Part shown: positions 26,123 through 39,342 of the stretch, one piece after another | How the letters are laid out: each line of letters starts with the position of its first letter | Numbering within the stretch: position 1 is the first letter of the stretch | Assembly (NCBI GenBank): GCA_036850595.1 | Contig: CM072156.1 | Location: forward strand, 7,867,441 to 7,931,440 | From: Rhyacichthys aspro | Lineage: Eukaryota > Chordata > Actinopteri > Gobiiformes > Rhyacichthyidae | Length of the DNA: 64,000 nucleotides | Direction: 5' to 3' | The notes under the pieces: generated by a model | What the model saw: only the letters and a program-made list of their open reading frames with translations | What the model was told of the DNA's origin: nothing | The model's database searches: none | Position numbers and translations under genes: made by a program

Positions 26123-26130
26123 CTTTGATC

Positions 26131-26662
26131 TGGGAGCAAAACCAAACATTTAGAACTAATTGCACAACTAAGTACTTTATCCCCAGCACTCACCAATGAT
26201 GACTGCAAGCTTAATTCATCTGTCAGTCGTTATTTAAGTCAAGTTTTCTCCTCTAGTCATCTTTTGCACCATTTTAATATAAAGAGCGGAATAGTTATCG
26301 CATAACACAAGTAAAACACTGGATTTTGATGCTGAAACCTTGTAATTATCTATAAATAAACTATTGTTAACCACTAACCACAGAATATGTGTAAATATAC
26401 AATCGTTTAATACTGTATTACTGTAGTCGACCCTAATAATGTGACGTGTTTTGGGTGCAAAACATACGAACTTTAAGATAGCATGGCCGCTTATTGTGTT
26501 CATAAAATTTAAAGGACAATAAGTAACCCTTCAGTGAGTTTTCTGGCAGTTTAAGCAGTAGCGTTAGCAAGCTAAACTCCTAGCAACCGATGTTTGCAAA
26601 GAAGTAGTGCGAGCTCTCAACAAACTTACTCACCCTTAAATCATGAGCGAAAATAACAGTAC
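26131..26662 (-). other. CEP78 5' UTR intron (inferred)
   Basis: On the minus strand a donor (AAAAG|GTACTG, exon end 26663) and an acceptor (TTTTGCTCCCAG|ATCAAAG, exon start 26129) frame this segment. It joins a non-coding first exon to the exon with the start codon. The exact transcription start is not visible. Confidence 0.5.
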
Positions 26663-26663
26663 C

Positions 26664-27300
26664 TTTTGCATCTATCTGAAGACTCTGTCGTCGTGTCTTG
26701 ATTTTTCACTGTTTCTGTAAAAAAATAAATAAATACTGTAACTCTCCCTTGAGTGTTATTGTTGACAGTAAGCGCTCAAAACCGAAACTGCCGCTGCTGT
26801 TCAGTGAACGGTGGTCACGGCACAGACAACGTTAGCGCCCCCTAGCCCCCTGGAGGAGAAGTGAATGGAGACGCAGTGACGACAACGCAATTTAGTGTTT
26901 TAATCACATTTTTAGTTCAGTTTTTCACAGTGTCCCTATATTAGACTAAATTAAACTCTTATTTGCTTCAATCTTATTTTCTACTCCCAAAAAATAAATC
27001 ATACCGTTCCTGAACTTCACAATCTGATCAGAGTTTATACCACATGAAAAACCCAATAATTACAGATATATAAAAAATATCTGGAAAAAGATATCGCCTG
27101 ACGCAACTGAATGATGTCAGGACCGTGCGTGGTGAGGTCCAGTCGTGTCCATCGTGTGACCGAATGGAAATGGACAACGCCCTGTCCCGTGTGAGGGGCC
27201 CCTCTCATTGGTCCATATCGGGGTCAATCAAAGGCGCTCCGCTCCTGTTCCAGTAAGCCCGCCCCTGGATCCATTGGGAATGGTGTAACCACATTGTACG
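26664..27300. promoter_or_regulatory. Divergent promoter region, CEP78 / LIFR-like gene
   Basis: This short spacer contains the starts of two genes transcribed away from each other. The LIFR-proximal half (27110-27300) is GC-richer and holds two inverted CCAAT boxes (ATTGG at 27207-27211 and 27273-27277) and a GC-box-like 'cccgcccc' at 27258-27265. The CEP78 side (26690-26840) is also CpG-rich. No coding potential is seen. Confidence 0.45.
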
Positions 27301-27383
27301 GGAGCGAACTGTCGAAGATAACACGCCAGTAAAGATAAAGGACGAGGGACATATATATACACAGAGAACTTCAACCGAAAGAG
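27301..27383 (+). other. Possible non-coding first exon of the LIFR-like gene
   Basis: A consensus-like donor (GAAAGAG|GTAATT) ends this segment at 27383, just downstream of the CCAAT/GC-box cluster. The next exon acceptor on plus is at 31618. A 4.2-kb first intron (27384-31617) would then lie between them. In that intron I see no exon, and in particular none that would encode a further receptor subdomain. Confidence 0.35.
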
Positions 27384-30300
27384 GTAATTTTGATGTAATA
27401 TCTTCACTATTATGTGTAAAAGCCTTAGTTCGTCGTTAATCTAACATTGTTTTTCCAAATGAAAGTGGCCTGTGTACGTGTGCGTGGGAGGGCTCCAAAA
27501 TATATTGGATTTACTGTCAGTTCTTACCATTAAATTACACTTTCAGATGATAAGACTGATTTTGTGCTGTATTTGTTTAAAGGCTGTTTATAATAAGAGA
27601 CGTAGATGGTCTCTGTCATGTCATCTAATGCTAATGCTAATGACATACACCCCATGTTATTGTGAACACTGACCCGTGTGGCAGAGGAATTTGTATGTAG
27701 CTTTTTTGTTCTGCAGTTAAATTTGTTTCTACATCATACTCTGAAATAACATTTTCGTCATTCAGTTAATTTCCAGACACCAAATTATGGTAATGCATCT
27801 TTTGTTCAGGAGTTAAAGACTTGTTTGTCATATTGTCGTTTTTAATTAATTGAGGTTGTTTGTATCGCAACCACTGTCTCAAGCTTAATTGCAACTTTCA
27901 GTTTTCTCTCTGTGGTTTTATACCAGCACGTTGCACACAAGAACAAACATTATTCATTCAAACATCGATTTATTTACGTTTGTGGGGTAAATTATCTAAA
28001 GGAATTCATTTTGTTGTTTTGTTGTTTGCTCTATTCGGTTTACTCGCTCTACATGAATCATAATCGATTCAATGCCCGAAGCAGAAATTCGGAAATTCAA
28101 TGAACATTCTAAAAGTAGTCTTTACAACACACATTTACTGTGTTTAATAAGTGTTAGAGTGTTTCAATTATTCGATATAGACTCACTTTTTCAGGATCAA
28201 ATGCTGCTGCTGATGATGATGGATTCAGTATGGGCAAGGCATGATGAGTAATCACTTTATTTTTCTTTACATTCATTATTTCTTTGGAACAGGGACAGTT
28301 TGGACTCCCTTTTTCCCATTGCTTCTGAAGCCTTGTTTTTAGCTTCAGTGATAGGTCGCATTGTTAAGTCAACACAGCCATTTAATCCCTCTCTCTTTGC
28401 ACTGTATGTGGTAATGCTGTAACTTTATTAACACTTGTAGACGTTCTGCTGTTTTACTGATTGGTTGTTGATTACATGAATGATTCACAATCATTTTTTA
28501 GCAACATTACTTCCTTGGAAATGATCCTATCCATCTAGGGTTTTAATAATGCATTGATCAGGCAAACAATTAATCCCTCTGAACATTGATCTTAAAAGGA
28601 ATTGCTTAAATACAGATTGGTGGTTCAAAATGATGAAAGTAGTGCACAGATAATGTGAAAGGATTTTGTTTATATTAAGCTAGGGATTTTATATTGTCTA
28701 AAAAATGTGGTGACTATTTTAAACACTTCCTGTTGCTTGATTATTTTCATCATTCATTCATTAGAACGAGGAAAGGAAGGAAGGAAACACAGTCTCATTG
28801 AAGTCCAAAAGCTACCCCCACAGAACTTAGTGTCCTTTCCCCGCTGAGGTCAGTGTAGCAACACTTCACACATACAGGCACACATACACAGTTGTTCATG
28901 GTTTTTCACATAGTTTTGTTGCATCCGGTCATCTCTTAAGTCACATTTAAAGGCCAAACGTAATAAGCGCAGAGTGTAGCTTGGGTTTCAAAATGTCACC
29001 ACTCTGCCATAGCACAGTAGAGCCAGTGAATGCACTATGATTACTGTATGACGAGTTAATGACAGCGTTCTTTGATGAAGGCCTAAAAACAGATACAAGG
29101 TTTTTTAGAGGTGGCCTTGACAACTCCCACACAACTTTAGCCTAGGAAAAAGAACACGGGAAACAAGAAGAAAAAATTAAGCAAATGAAATGCTGCAAGA
29201 ACAAGCCAAAAACATGTAGTTTTGTTATTGATTCTAGCTGTATTGTCCTAGATGTAGATGAGAGTGACTCATCTTGAATAAACACTGACCTCAATAAGCA
29301 AAAATGGAACAAAATCATGACCCCATTTCTTTTACATAGAGCTTAAATCCCATAAATATCTCAAAAAAGGGCTACTTTTAAATACACAGAACTCTCCATA
29401 GGCTTTGGAATTTCATAACCACTTGGCAAATCTAGCTTCAAAACAAATAAAACCCAGGGGTTACGTTGATACACTGCACTGTGTGTGAAATGTTGCTGTG
29501 TAAAATACTTATTTGCAGAGCACTTTTTTAACTTTTATTTGTGTGCAACAAAGGCCAAAAGGTAGAAAGAGAAGCCTGTGTTACTTTTAGTAGATGTGCT
29601 TTGCTTTTCACTCAGCCATCTGTAAAATCAATTAGGCTCTGTGCCAATGAGTGAGAAAACTTATGTTAGGTTTCGGTTGCTTCATTATTTCATATGCCAT
29701 AAAAACATTACTCGAGGCTTTTAGAAACAACAAGAAATTCAATAGAATAATTATTTAAAATGCCTTTAGAGGTTGTTTTAATTGAAACATGTTTTGACTG
29801 AAATTGCTCAACCGTGTTCCCGGACATTTTCCAGCCCTTGCTCATGCTCTGGACTTCCTCTGTTGAATGGCCCCATTGAGCCTAAGTGAAAGCAGTGGCA
29901 AAGTCCAGTGTTACTCTTTTTAAGTCACCCTGTTCTTTCCTAAAATAGGCCTAGTTCCTCTAAGGCCCAAAGCTTGGATTTGTAACTGTTCTGTGGCCAT
30001 GGCCATTGCTTGTAAAAAGGACAAGGACCAGCGCTGACCATAATAGTATTGATTTGTGTGTTGGTGTGCATTTGAAGCTATCAGTTTCTTACTTAGACTT
30101 CCCAGAACCTATGGCTGTTTTTCCCGCTCCCCATTAAGTGCAGTGTGTGTGTTTTTTTCTGGTTCAGACGGTCAAAGGACATTCACATAAGTACAGTGCT
30201 CTAATTGAAAAACAGTCCTCTTTCAGTTCCAGGCACAGGAAAGTATATGTGTGCTGCTTTCATTCGAAGCTGAAACTATTTTGGCACAGTTTGTAAAATA

Positions 30301-31643
30301 CTGTTTCCACACAGCTGTATTTATATTGAACCATGCTTCAGAATTTCTTGGGAAGGTGATGTTTCTCTTAACGGGAACCTGACACCTTGACCAGCTTGAC
30401 ACAATTTGTCTCTTTGCCTCTATGATATAGACATGGCTGACATATTGGCATATTGACATATTGGTAGTGGGAGTGATGAAAAACATTCAGTGATAACTAT
30501 CAAGATCAAGTTCAGTGATTGTAAATGCAAGCAAAACTCATTGGTAAGGCAAATAATCCTTCAGTTGTTTGTTAGAAAGGTAGGCAGTCATTCCCATAAA
30601 TGAAACAGATTTTGGTGTGGCACTGTTTGTTTAGTGTTAGTGAGGTGCCCTTGTGAGCTAGTAATCTTGCTGGCGCTTGTTTGGCTCACCACAAGAAAAA
30701 CAATTTTGACATTATAGATTACATGACAGGTGGTACTCAGTGGTTATAGTGAGTTTTAATACTTCTCTTGAAAATATGACAATATATTGCATTCAAGAAC
30801 TTTTTTTTCTTATTTATTTTACAGCATGCTTTTATGACATCTCAACACATTGTCACTATGGCTTAGTCTCTGTTTATTTATAGTTGTCCTCCAGAGGATG
30901 TGGTAGCTTATTCTGTTTCCTAAAATAAGCTTTGTTTGTGTGTCTTTGAGTGAAATAAAAAATAAGAAACTGTTGTAGCAGTTATGGGTTTGGCCAAACA
31001 AGAGAGCTTCACCCATTAGGCTCCAGGCCCTGTTACAACTTGTATCTGATGAAACCTGTAAAGCCACCATGAAACGGATTTCCAGATAATCATACGTGTT
31101 GCATACATTTATAAAGGTCAAGAACTGAATTATTGTAATAACTTGTTTTGAGGATTTGAGGATTCAGTGCACAGAACAGTATCGTTGCTCATTGTTCTCA
31201 GGTCTTTATGATTTGAAATAGCTTGATGATAGGTTTGTGATCTATATTATTCTTCACTGTGAATCCACAATGGTCATACCACACTAAAGCCACTGCTGTC
31301 ACCAATATTTTTTGATGCTTCATCTCCCGCTAGCAACACTTAGCCACAATTAGACCAGTAGTTTGCAGCAGTAAAGTAAATGTGTGTGATTCTGGGTTTA
31401 GTGTGTTCTGGCATACAAATCTGAAGTGGTGCAGAATCTGCTTGCTGGCTCTCCAGGTTTTAAATAAGGACACCTCCACAGCTTCACTACTGTGACATCG
31501 AAGGCAGTGCGGTGTTTTCGTTTCACTTTGTCTCTTAAGAGGTTGAGTTTCCTCTCAGCTTAGCCCTTATTGTGTGTGCTCTCAACATTCATAGCATATT
31601 TTCTCCTTTTCCCACAGGACGTCGCTTTGTCTGGCCTCTCAAA

Positions 31644-31667
31644 ATGTCTCTTGTGATGTCACTGTAG
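31644..31667 (+). promoter_or_regulatory. Short upstream ORF in the LIFR-like leader
   Basis: In the leader part of the exon that begins at 31618, an ATG at 31644 opens a 7-codon frame (MSLVMSL) that closes with TAG before the main ATG at 31721. It is positioned so that it could reduce translation of the receptor. Function is inference. Confidence 0.4.
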
Positions 31668-31720
31668 TGGAGGACCAGCACTTTGGGATCTACAGACAGT
31701 GAATTTGATACTTAATCACG

Positions 31721-34700
31721 ATGCACTGCTCCAGCATCAATTTTAAGCCTCTCTGGCTCATCTTCCTCCTCTTGGGCCTCTCTACTGTAAACACTACTGC
31801 TAAAGATGGTAAATATTTTTTTGCTTAAAGTGTGCCCTCTGCAAGGAATGTGAGAATAATAGTATATTTCTTTTGTTTTCCAGTCATTCCTGTACCACAG
31901 CAAGTGAGCCTCTTTGCCGACTCGTACAGTCAGCAACTATCTATATCCTGGCTTGGAGGAGCAGCTACAACCTTTGACCTCCTGATTCTACGAACTGAAC
32001 TCAATGATACTGTTTTCTACGTAAGGGCATCTCCGGTTCTTTTTTTGTCGTCTCAGCTACTTTTTGTCCCTGTCCCTTCCTTTACTGTGGGCTCTGTGTT
32101 TTACCGACAGGAAACTGTGTCTGTGACAGCGGATGAGGCCAGTGGTCGGCATCAGTTCAACTGGACATCAGCTGAACCCCTGGAGTGCACCTCGCTGTCC
32201 GTCCAAATCCGATCCAGAAACGGAGAGAAAACCAGTGAATGGAGCAGCACTCAGATACTTCAAGGTTAGGATGATAAATAAATAGTTACAAGTTCCACTC
32301 TTTAAGTGCTTGCTGAAATAATTGAATTTGTAGATTATTTTCATTACACAGCATTGTTTTTGTTGCATAAATGTAACTCTCTCTTCTTCATTTTCATTTT
32401 CTTTTAAGGAAATGACGAGCCGACCAATGAAAAAATGCAGATGTACCCTCAGGACAGGATTGTTCCTGTAGGAGCCAACATCACTTTCTGTTGTATTGTG
32501 GGAGAGGGGAAGGCTTTTCATAGCTTCCACTACATCACCACAACTGTGAATGTGACACGACTGAGCAGGAGAACCTATGCCACTACTGTGTATAATCAAA
32601 AACCATCACCCACTTCAGGATACAATGCATACTGCAAAGGAAGTGACCTGTCTGAGATTACCGGAGCAGTGGTGTTTGTTGGATGTAAGATTGTGCATTC
32701 ATAATAAGGGAATTAATTTTAGTGTTAAATTTTACACATCAGATGTACATTTGATGAAATTATGAACTTTATAAAGTGTTAGATACAGCAATTTTTGAAA
32801 ACTGTTTTTTATTTTCCAGATCCACCGCTGCTCAGTGACTTTGTCTGTGAAACACATGACCTGATTTCAGCTGTCTGTCAGTGGACTGAAGCTCGAAACA
32901 CACATCTGAACGGCAAACGGCAAACCCACTACTCTATTAATGCAAGGTACGGCACTCAAATGTGTCTGAACCACAGAAAGATTAAACTTGGATTGACTCT
33001 TTCTAGTTTCTAGTTAATGAATACTAAAATGAAATTACAAAATTATATTTGTATAGTATCACCACAGAAACGAAAACAGTAAACTGGAAAACAACACAAA
33101 TTAACGTGAAAAATGCTACTTATTTCTACTCCCCCATCATCAAAACAATACTAATAATAAAAAAACATACACATGAGTGAATGTGAATTACTAGTTTTCT
33201 AATAGACCACCAATGTAACAGCCTATTATCATTGCAGAGACTGTTCTGTTGTCCGCTTGGAGCAGAATCGAAAGCAGTGTAGTGTACCAGTGTGGGAGGG
33301 CAACTGGACACTGGTGGGTAAGAATACCCTCGGGGAGTACAGCCTCACTGACTCTGCAGATGTCCGTTCCAGAGGTAAGTGTCGTCTCCACACCTGTTTT
33401 ATTAAGGCTTATTAAATATACACTTACATTTCCCTGTTTTTGTCATCTATACCCAGTGGTCCCACTTCCACCAGAGGACCTAAGCACTGTCGCCAATGCT
33501 CGAAATGCCACTGTGACGTGGCAATGGAAACAAACCTACTATTCCTCTCTTCCTCTTGTTTGTCAAGTGGAGCTTACCTCCAGCGATGACAAAACAAAGG
33601 TGAGTGGACTAGACGTGTGTGAACATGTACGTGACGAAAGGAAGGTGATGGCGTCTTTTAGTCTAATTGTTTGTTCCCGTTTATTTCTGTGCAGCTGTTC
33701 CCGGTTTTTGCACGTGACCTTTACTCATGTTACCAGTGTATTAAAAAATCACCCACTGTACTCATAACAACCTCTTTATCCTTATGGACATTAAAAGCCA
33801 TCAGTGCACCACATAGTAATTATTTTAATGTGTGTTTAGCGTACCTTCTCTGGTGTGGGTCTGCGGTCTGTGGTGCTGCTGGATCTGTATCCATATGAAG
33901 AATATAGCATTAAAGTCCGCTGTGGAGCCCAGCAGAACTTCTGGAAGTGGGGAAACTGGAGCAAAACCATTTCCTTTCAATCTAACTGTGATGGTAAATG
34001 TTGTTATTTGGTATTTTCATCAATTTATATTGTAGGAGGTATGCTGTAATTTTTTTGGCAAATATATTCTTGCTAAAGGTGCTTATATATTGTAATTATT
34101 TTTTGTGATGTCTTTGCATTAATTAGTCTGTTGTTTCTTCATAGTCCCAGATGCTCCTGATGTGTGGGTTTGGATGAATAGGGACAACACTGGCCTGGTT
34201 ATTTGGAAGGTAATTTTGTTTTTCTGCTGTTAAGTATTTCACTTTTTTTGAGGTTTATATAATTTAGCAGTTATGCTTTTGATGTTTTTCCCTGAAGTAT
34301 TGTTGTTATATTTTAATTCTTTAAATGTGCAGCCTCTCAGACCAAGAGAGAGCCATGGTCCAATCACAAGTTATGAAGTGACTTTATGGAGATGGCCCAC
34401 ACAAATCTTTGCTCAGGATACATTTACGATGCCTGTCAACCTCTCAGAGATCGCTACCTTCAGCAGCAATGTGAAGGTCATTGCTTCTGTTGTTGCAAAG
34501 AATCCAGCTGGACTGTCGCCACCTGCCAGTGTCGTTTTACCTCTCAATGTTACAGGTTTGGAAAACTGGATGTACTATGAGAACTATGCAAAAGTGATTG
34601 ATATCTAGTTTTAAACATAAAATATATTTCTCTTTACAGATATGGATTCCCAAGCTGTCGCCAAAGCGTTTTTTACGGAGGGAGGGTTTCCTCTGTCCTG

Positions 34701-36933
34701 GGAGAGTGATGCAAACAGTAGCTGTGGTTATGTTGTAGAGTGGCATGATGCTTCCTGCCTGCATGACTGCCCTGTGGACTGGATCAAAGTGGCTGCTGGA
34801 ATCAACAATGTCTCTGTAAAGTCAGGTAATTAACTTTATTCTGTGAAATAGGACATTTTTCTTTTGTATATATTTAAATTGGTGTATTTCTAAATATTAT
34901 ATATATATATATATATATAAATATATATGTATACTGTAATATGTGAATGTTGCTTTTTGTGCCTTCAGATAATTTTGAGCCTGGTGTGAGGTACAAGTTT
35001 TCCTTGTATAGCTGTTCATCAGAGGCCCCAGAGCTACTGCAGCAGTGGGAAGGATACATGCGAGAACTGAGTGAGTCTGCTGCTAGTGCCTCAGAAATTA
35101 TACAATGCATTATATTCATTCTTTTCTGGTATTTAAAAAACCAAATACTACACACCTTCACTTGTCTCTGTTCTTTGTCACTTCTTTTTCTACAGCCCCA
35201 TCCACTTCTGTCCAGCTGTCAACCAGTCAGCAGGATTCAGATGTTCTGATTACATGGAGTGAAATCCCCCCAGCCCACAGAAGAGGTTTTCTCCTGGGAT
35301 ACAATGTTTACATTAATAATGGCTCCCAACTAACACATCTAGGTAATAGTAATATAATTTAATAAACTCCGTTAAATAAAACTTAAAACTGTTTATAATA
35401 ACTGCTGGCTTTGTTTTTGACATATTTGTGTCTTTTCTTTATCTAACAGCCACATTGTCAAGTCAAGAAAAAAGTTACACAGTAAAACATCTTCCTCTTG
35501 GATCCTATAAATTTACAGTAAAGGCCTATACATCGGCAGGGGAGGACACTGGAGGCACTGCTTCCATAACATTGGAACCATACGGTATTTGAATACATTT
35601 CATTTTTAGTGTTTGTAGAAAAGTGCAATTTTATTTTTTAATTTTTTTTTCTAAGATGTAGCTTATTGTCTTATAGCTGATTGGCTGATTTTGGAAATTT
35701 TGGCATCTCTGGGAGTCACAGCGTTATTCCTGATCCTTGTCACATTCATCTTCTACAAGAAACGCAAATGGTAAGATTGATACCCTCTTGTCTTTTTCTT
35801 TGTCCCATGAATAAACAGCGTTATTTTCTCAATCGCTAATAAAGGACTGTTTGGTATATGTTAGATATAAATGATTATTATTATTGAAAACAACAAATAT
35901 TACATGTTAATAGTATATTTCCTGTTGTTCACAGGGTGAAGGGGGCGTTCTATCCAGATATACCAGAGCCCAAATTGTCTGGTGACTGGTCAAGATCACA
36001 GGTATTAAATCTAAGTCAGGCTTTTTACAAAAGCTGTTTATAAAGTTTGTGATGATGATCAGTAAAGTCAAACTATTGTATTTGCCATGGTGTTGCTGAG
36101 ACAGTCTGGGAAAGCTCACGATTACTGACGTCCCCCCCCTAAATTATTCATAAATGTCTTGCCATCATCATGTAAACCTTAAATATTGCATGGTATGTAA
36201 TTATAATGTTTTAATCAATAGTGTGTGTTTTTCTTTACAGGGAACACTGGATGTCAAGCCTTCTCCCCACAGTATGGTTCATATTGTAGAGAAGCCTGAG
36301 TGGGACTCCAGTAAAGAAGTGCTTGTTGTCATTCCTGAAGAAGACGAGGATGAAGAAGGAGAGGGTATTGGTGACGAGCCAGTTGACACAGATGAACCGA
36401 CATCACTACGCTATTATAACCAAGTGGTAGATGACCGACCAATAAGACCACGTTACCCAGACTCCTCTGCTTCCTCTGCATCATCATTGGATTCTGCTCG
36501 TACAGATGTGACTTACACTGGTATCCAAACGTCAGGGTCTTCGCTGGTCTTCCAGTTGGATCCACAGAGCTCCTCTGATGACCACCAGCCCCAGGATGGT
36601 CCTGTCAGCTGTAGAGAAGGAGGTTATCGACCTCAGATGCAGCCTCAACCCCAAAGTGACAATGCAGGCTTCGCTCAGCCTCAATCTTTTCTAGAGCCAC
36701 AAGCTTCCAGCACAAGTGGCTACAAGCCTCAAAACACCTGGCATTTGGACTCCCCAGAGGAGGCCGAGGAACGCCGAAGCCTTGCCCCATCTCTCGGATC
36801 CCCCACCTCTATTGCCTCCACTCAGTTTCTCCTTCCTGATGGCTCTTCAGAAGAACAAGCCGAGGAGAAGCATCAGACGTCATCATCTGCAGCAACTTGG
36901 CTCACCAACTTGCTGTCTTCCACAAAACCATGA
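31721..36933 (+). CDS. lifr: Leukemia inhibitory factor receptor-like, gp130-family class I cytokine receptor
   Basis: LIFR pairs with gp130 to signal through JAK-STAT3. Seventeen coding exons: 31721-31808, 31884-32020, 32111-32264, 32409-32684, 32820-32946, 33238-33374, 33457-33599, 33840-33993, 34145-34209, 34333-34555, 34640-34825, 34969-35070, 35196-35342, 35450-35584, 35677-35770, 35935-36001 and 36241-36933; 2928 nt, 975 aa. Order: signal peptide (1-29), one FNIII subdomain (PLEC, SEWSS), Ig-like domain (MYPQDRIVPVGANITFCC; human YPQDKVVYVGSDITFCC), second cytokine-binding module with WKWGNWS (389-395), three FNIII modules (SVVAKNPAGLSPP), transmembrane helix (~696-716), box 1 (FYPDIPEPK). 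The tail has STAT3-type YxxQ sites Y874RPQ and Y906KPQ and an SHP2-type Y804NQV, and ends WLTNLLSSTKP like human WSFTNFFQNKPND. Human LIFR is 1097 aa; its first subdomain has no counterpart here. OSMR is the main alternative, but the Ig domain and tail favour LIFR. Confidence 0.9.
34896..34930. repeat. AT dinucleotide microsatellite
   Basis: About ten uninterrupted AT units with imperfect flanks in intron 11 of the LIFR-like gene, about 40 bases upstream of the exon 12 acceptor. Confidence 0.9.
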
Positions 36934-37149
36934 TATAATCTTTAACTACATGCAGGCTAGGGTGTTACACTGTCATGCTTCATGTGTATGAGAAAATGTC
37001 CCACTAATGTAGCAATCTCTTAAAATGGCACTTTGATTGTTTATTTTAACCACACAAGAATAAGTAATTTAATGCAAATACCACAAAATGAGTTTACATA
37101 TTTGACTGACACATAAAGGAATCCCTGGCCGTGTTTCTGTGAGGTATTC

Positions 37150-37184
37150 ATTGAGCACATGTATAACATATACATGTGCTCAAT
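37150..37184 (+). other. Perfect 15-bp hairpin in the LIFR-like 3' UTR
   Basis: The arms 'attgagcacatgtat' (37150-37164) and 'atacatgtgctcaat' (37170-37184) are exact reverse complements separated by the 5-nt loop 'aacat'. In RNA this would fold as a stable stem-loop about 230 bases after the stop codon. Confidence 0.8.
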
Positions 37185-39336
37185 AGCAAATTATATGCTT
37201 GATGAATCACACTAACACAATCTGAATTGACTGGAAAATAAGAGAGATTATATCATTCAAACAAGACAAGATTTCTTGTGTGGTAGCTAGGGAAGAAAAT
37301 AATGTCAATTGCTGTTTCTCTTGTGTTGACCCTGCCTTTTTTAAGATGGTTGATAAGCTACTGAAGCCCTTGGCTGTAGAATATAAATATTTTACAGGTT
37401 TACAGGATGACGCTCTCCTGGTTCAATATTCTTGCAGCTGCTGGTCTTACAGGCCCTATTTTTCACAAATGACTATCTGAAAACTGAGCTAAGCAAAGAT
37501 ATTCATTATTTTCTACAGTCATAGTAGTGGTGCTTTCTTAATTGTCTGGAATTAAGTGGTAAACCCAGCGGATATCCACTGATATATAAGCTATAAACTA
37601 AACTGAAACTGATGACTTTTTGTTTTCTAGTTTTGTCTTCCTTAAAGAGTTTAGTTTTTGTATTTTTGTGTTGTTATTTCAGACTTTGGCCAGTGTTTAA
37701 TTCTGATGTGCACTTTTCCCCAGTGTTGTACTTTAAGTCCACATGGCATTACACTGGGAATAATGATTCATTTGCCTTAAAATCTTATGCTTCCAGTTAC
37801 TCTTTTATTCACTGCCTTCCCCTAACTGTGTCTAAAAATACAAAATAGTTTTGTGAATGAAGTTTAAAACTAAATGGAAATAAGTGTGAAACAGACATAA
37901 GCATTATACCCAAAGGATGCAACAGATTATTGTGATGTGTTACATGAAAATATTCATCCACTTTGGCAAATTGTTACTGAAACAGAGAGCGTTTTAGTGG
38001 ACATTTCTATTTTAAAACTGGAGAACTGGCCATTGAGTTTTAATGTGAATCAAATTAAATGTGACTAGTTTTTGCTAACCGGTCACCATACTGAAAACTT
38101 CTCATATTAAATGGATGGAAAAGGACCCAGTATATACTGTAGTTAACTGCCAAACGCATAAGAACAACGTTACACATCTGTGTCACAAATTTGGCTTTAA
38201 AATACTTTCTCTCCACCCACTTATATATTATAGCTATACCTACAGTAACACTAACTGATACAGGGGTTATGAAGGCTTATTTTATTCTCTTCTGCAGAAT
38301 TTGTCCCTGGCTAGTTTTAAACTACTGTGATATAAATTACGATTTATTTGTGGATGGACAGTAAACTGATTACAGGCAGTCATCCTTGACTACTGAAACA
38401 ACACATGTCCTCTCTTTGTCCTAATAACACTGATCATGAGAAAGCCATCTGAAATGTAGAAGACGGGCTCACTAGAAGCAAATAAGTTTGTCGAACAGTG
38501 ATTTCAGAAAAACTAGCTGAAGGATGGATTTAGTTTTGTGTATAAAATATTCATCAAAATGCTAGGCTTTGGAGAATTGCATATGAATGCTATGTGTTAC
38601 AGGTTTTTTATGTTGATTTTGGATCAACCTTTTTATTTTTTGCAAAATGTGTGTTTTTATGACTAAATGTACATACGTATACATGTATAATTGTCTTTTT
38701 CTTACAATAAGAAGTTTAACGCATTTAACCTCTAACCTTTAATCCTCTGTATTATATAACCATCAGAACTAACTAAAGAAAATAAACGATTTAAATGTCA
38801 CATAGAATATAAGTCATCACTTTTTGATTGTATGCTTGTGCTTACACAAGTGAAAAGTGTAAAAATCATGTGATGTATTAGAGTTTTGATCTTGAGGAAT
38901 ATTATCTTGTCACTGCAGTGTCACTACATATTTAAGAGCCAGAGCTCCCACCAATTCCATTACAGGGATGTTTGAGTTTTGATCCAACTCTTAATGTATT
39001 TTAATATTTAATTATAATAATTAATTGGATGTGACTACACAAAAAATACACCCTGTTTGATCTTTTGTTTTCTCTGGCCTTTAGAAGTTTTGCAAAAGCA
39101 ATGCATGCTGTAAGTATTAGTGGCTTGAAATATCTTTTACCATCTTGTTTATAGTTCATGGCTTTAAGCACCAACCACTGACAAATGTGCATGACAATGT
39201 GACTGAAGTGTTGCATACTCTAAAGACTGTCATTGCTGAAAGAAAGCTTTAAACTCATTATTTCAATGACGAGAGACAGTACTGCTTCAAAAGGATTAAA
39301 TGTTAAAATTATAACTGAAATACTACTTGTTAATGC

Positions 39337-39342
39337 AATAAA
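39337..39342 (+). terminator. Candidate LIFR-like polyadenylation signal
   Basis: AATAAA in 'gcaataaagttattt', followed within about 25 bases by a T-rich stretch (39361 onward) of the kind found downstream of cleavage sites. Confidence 0.5.

Noticed and set aside
27384..31617. Possible additional receptor exon in intron 1 of the LIFR-like gene
   Set aside because: Several short open frames exist but none shows paired cysteines, a Trp-Ser motif or well-placed splice sites.
32168..32599. 143-codon minus-strand open frame over LIFR exons 3 and 4
   Set aside because: Antisense to two confirmed coding exons and spanning their intron.
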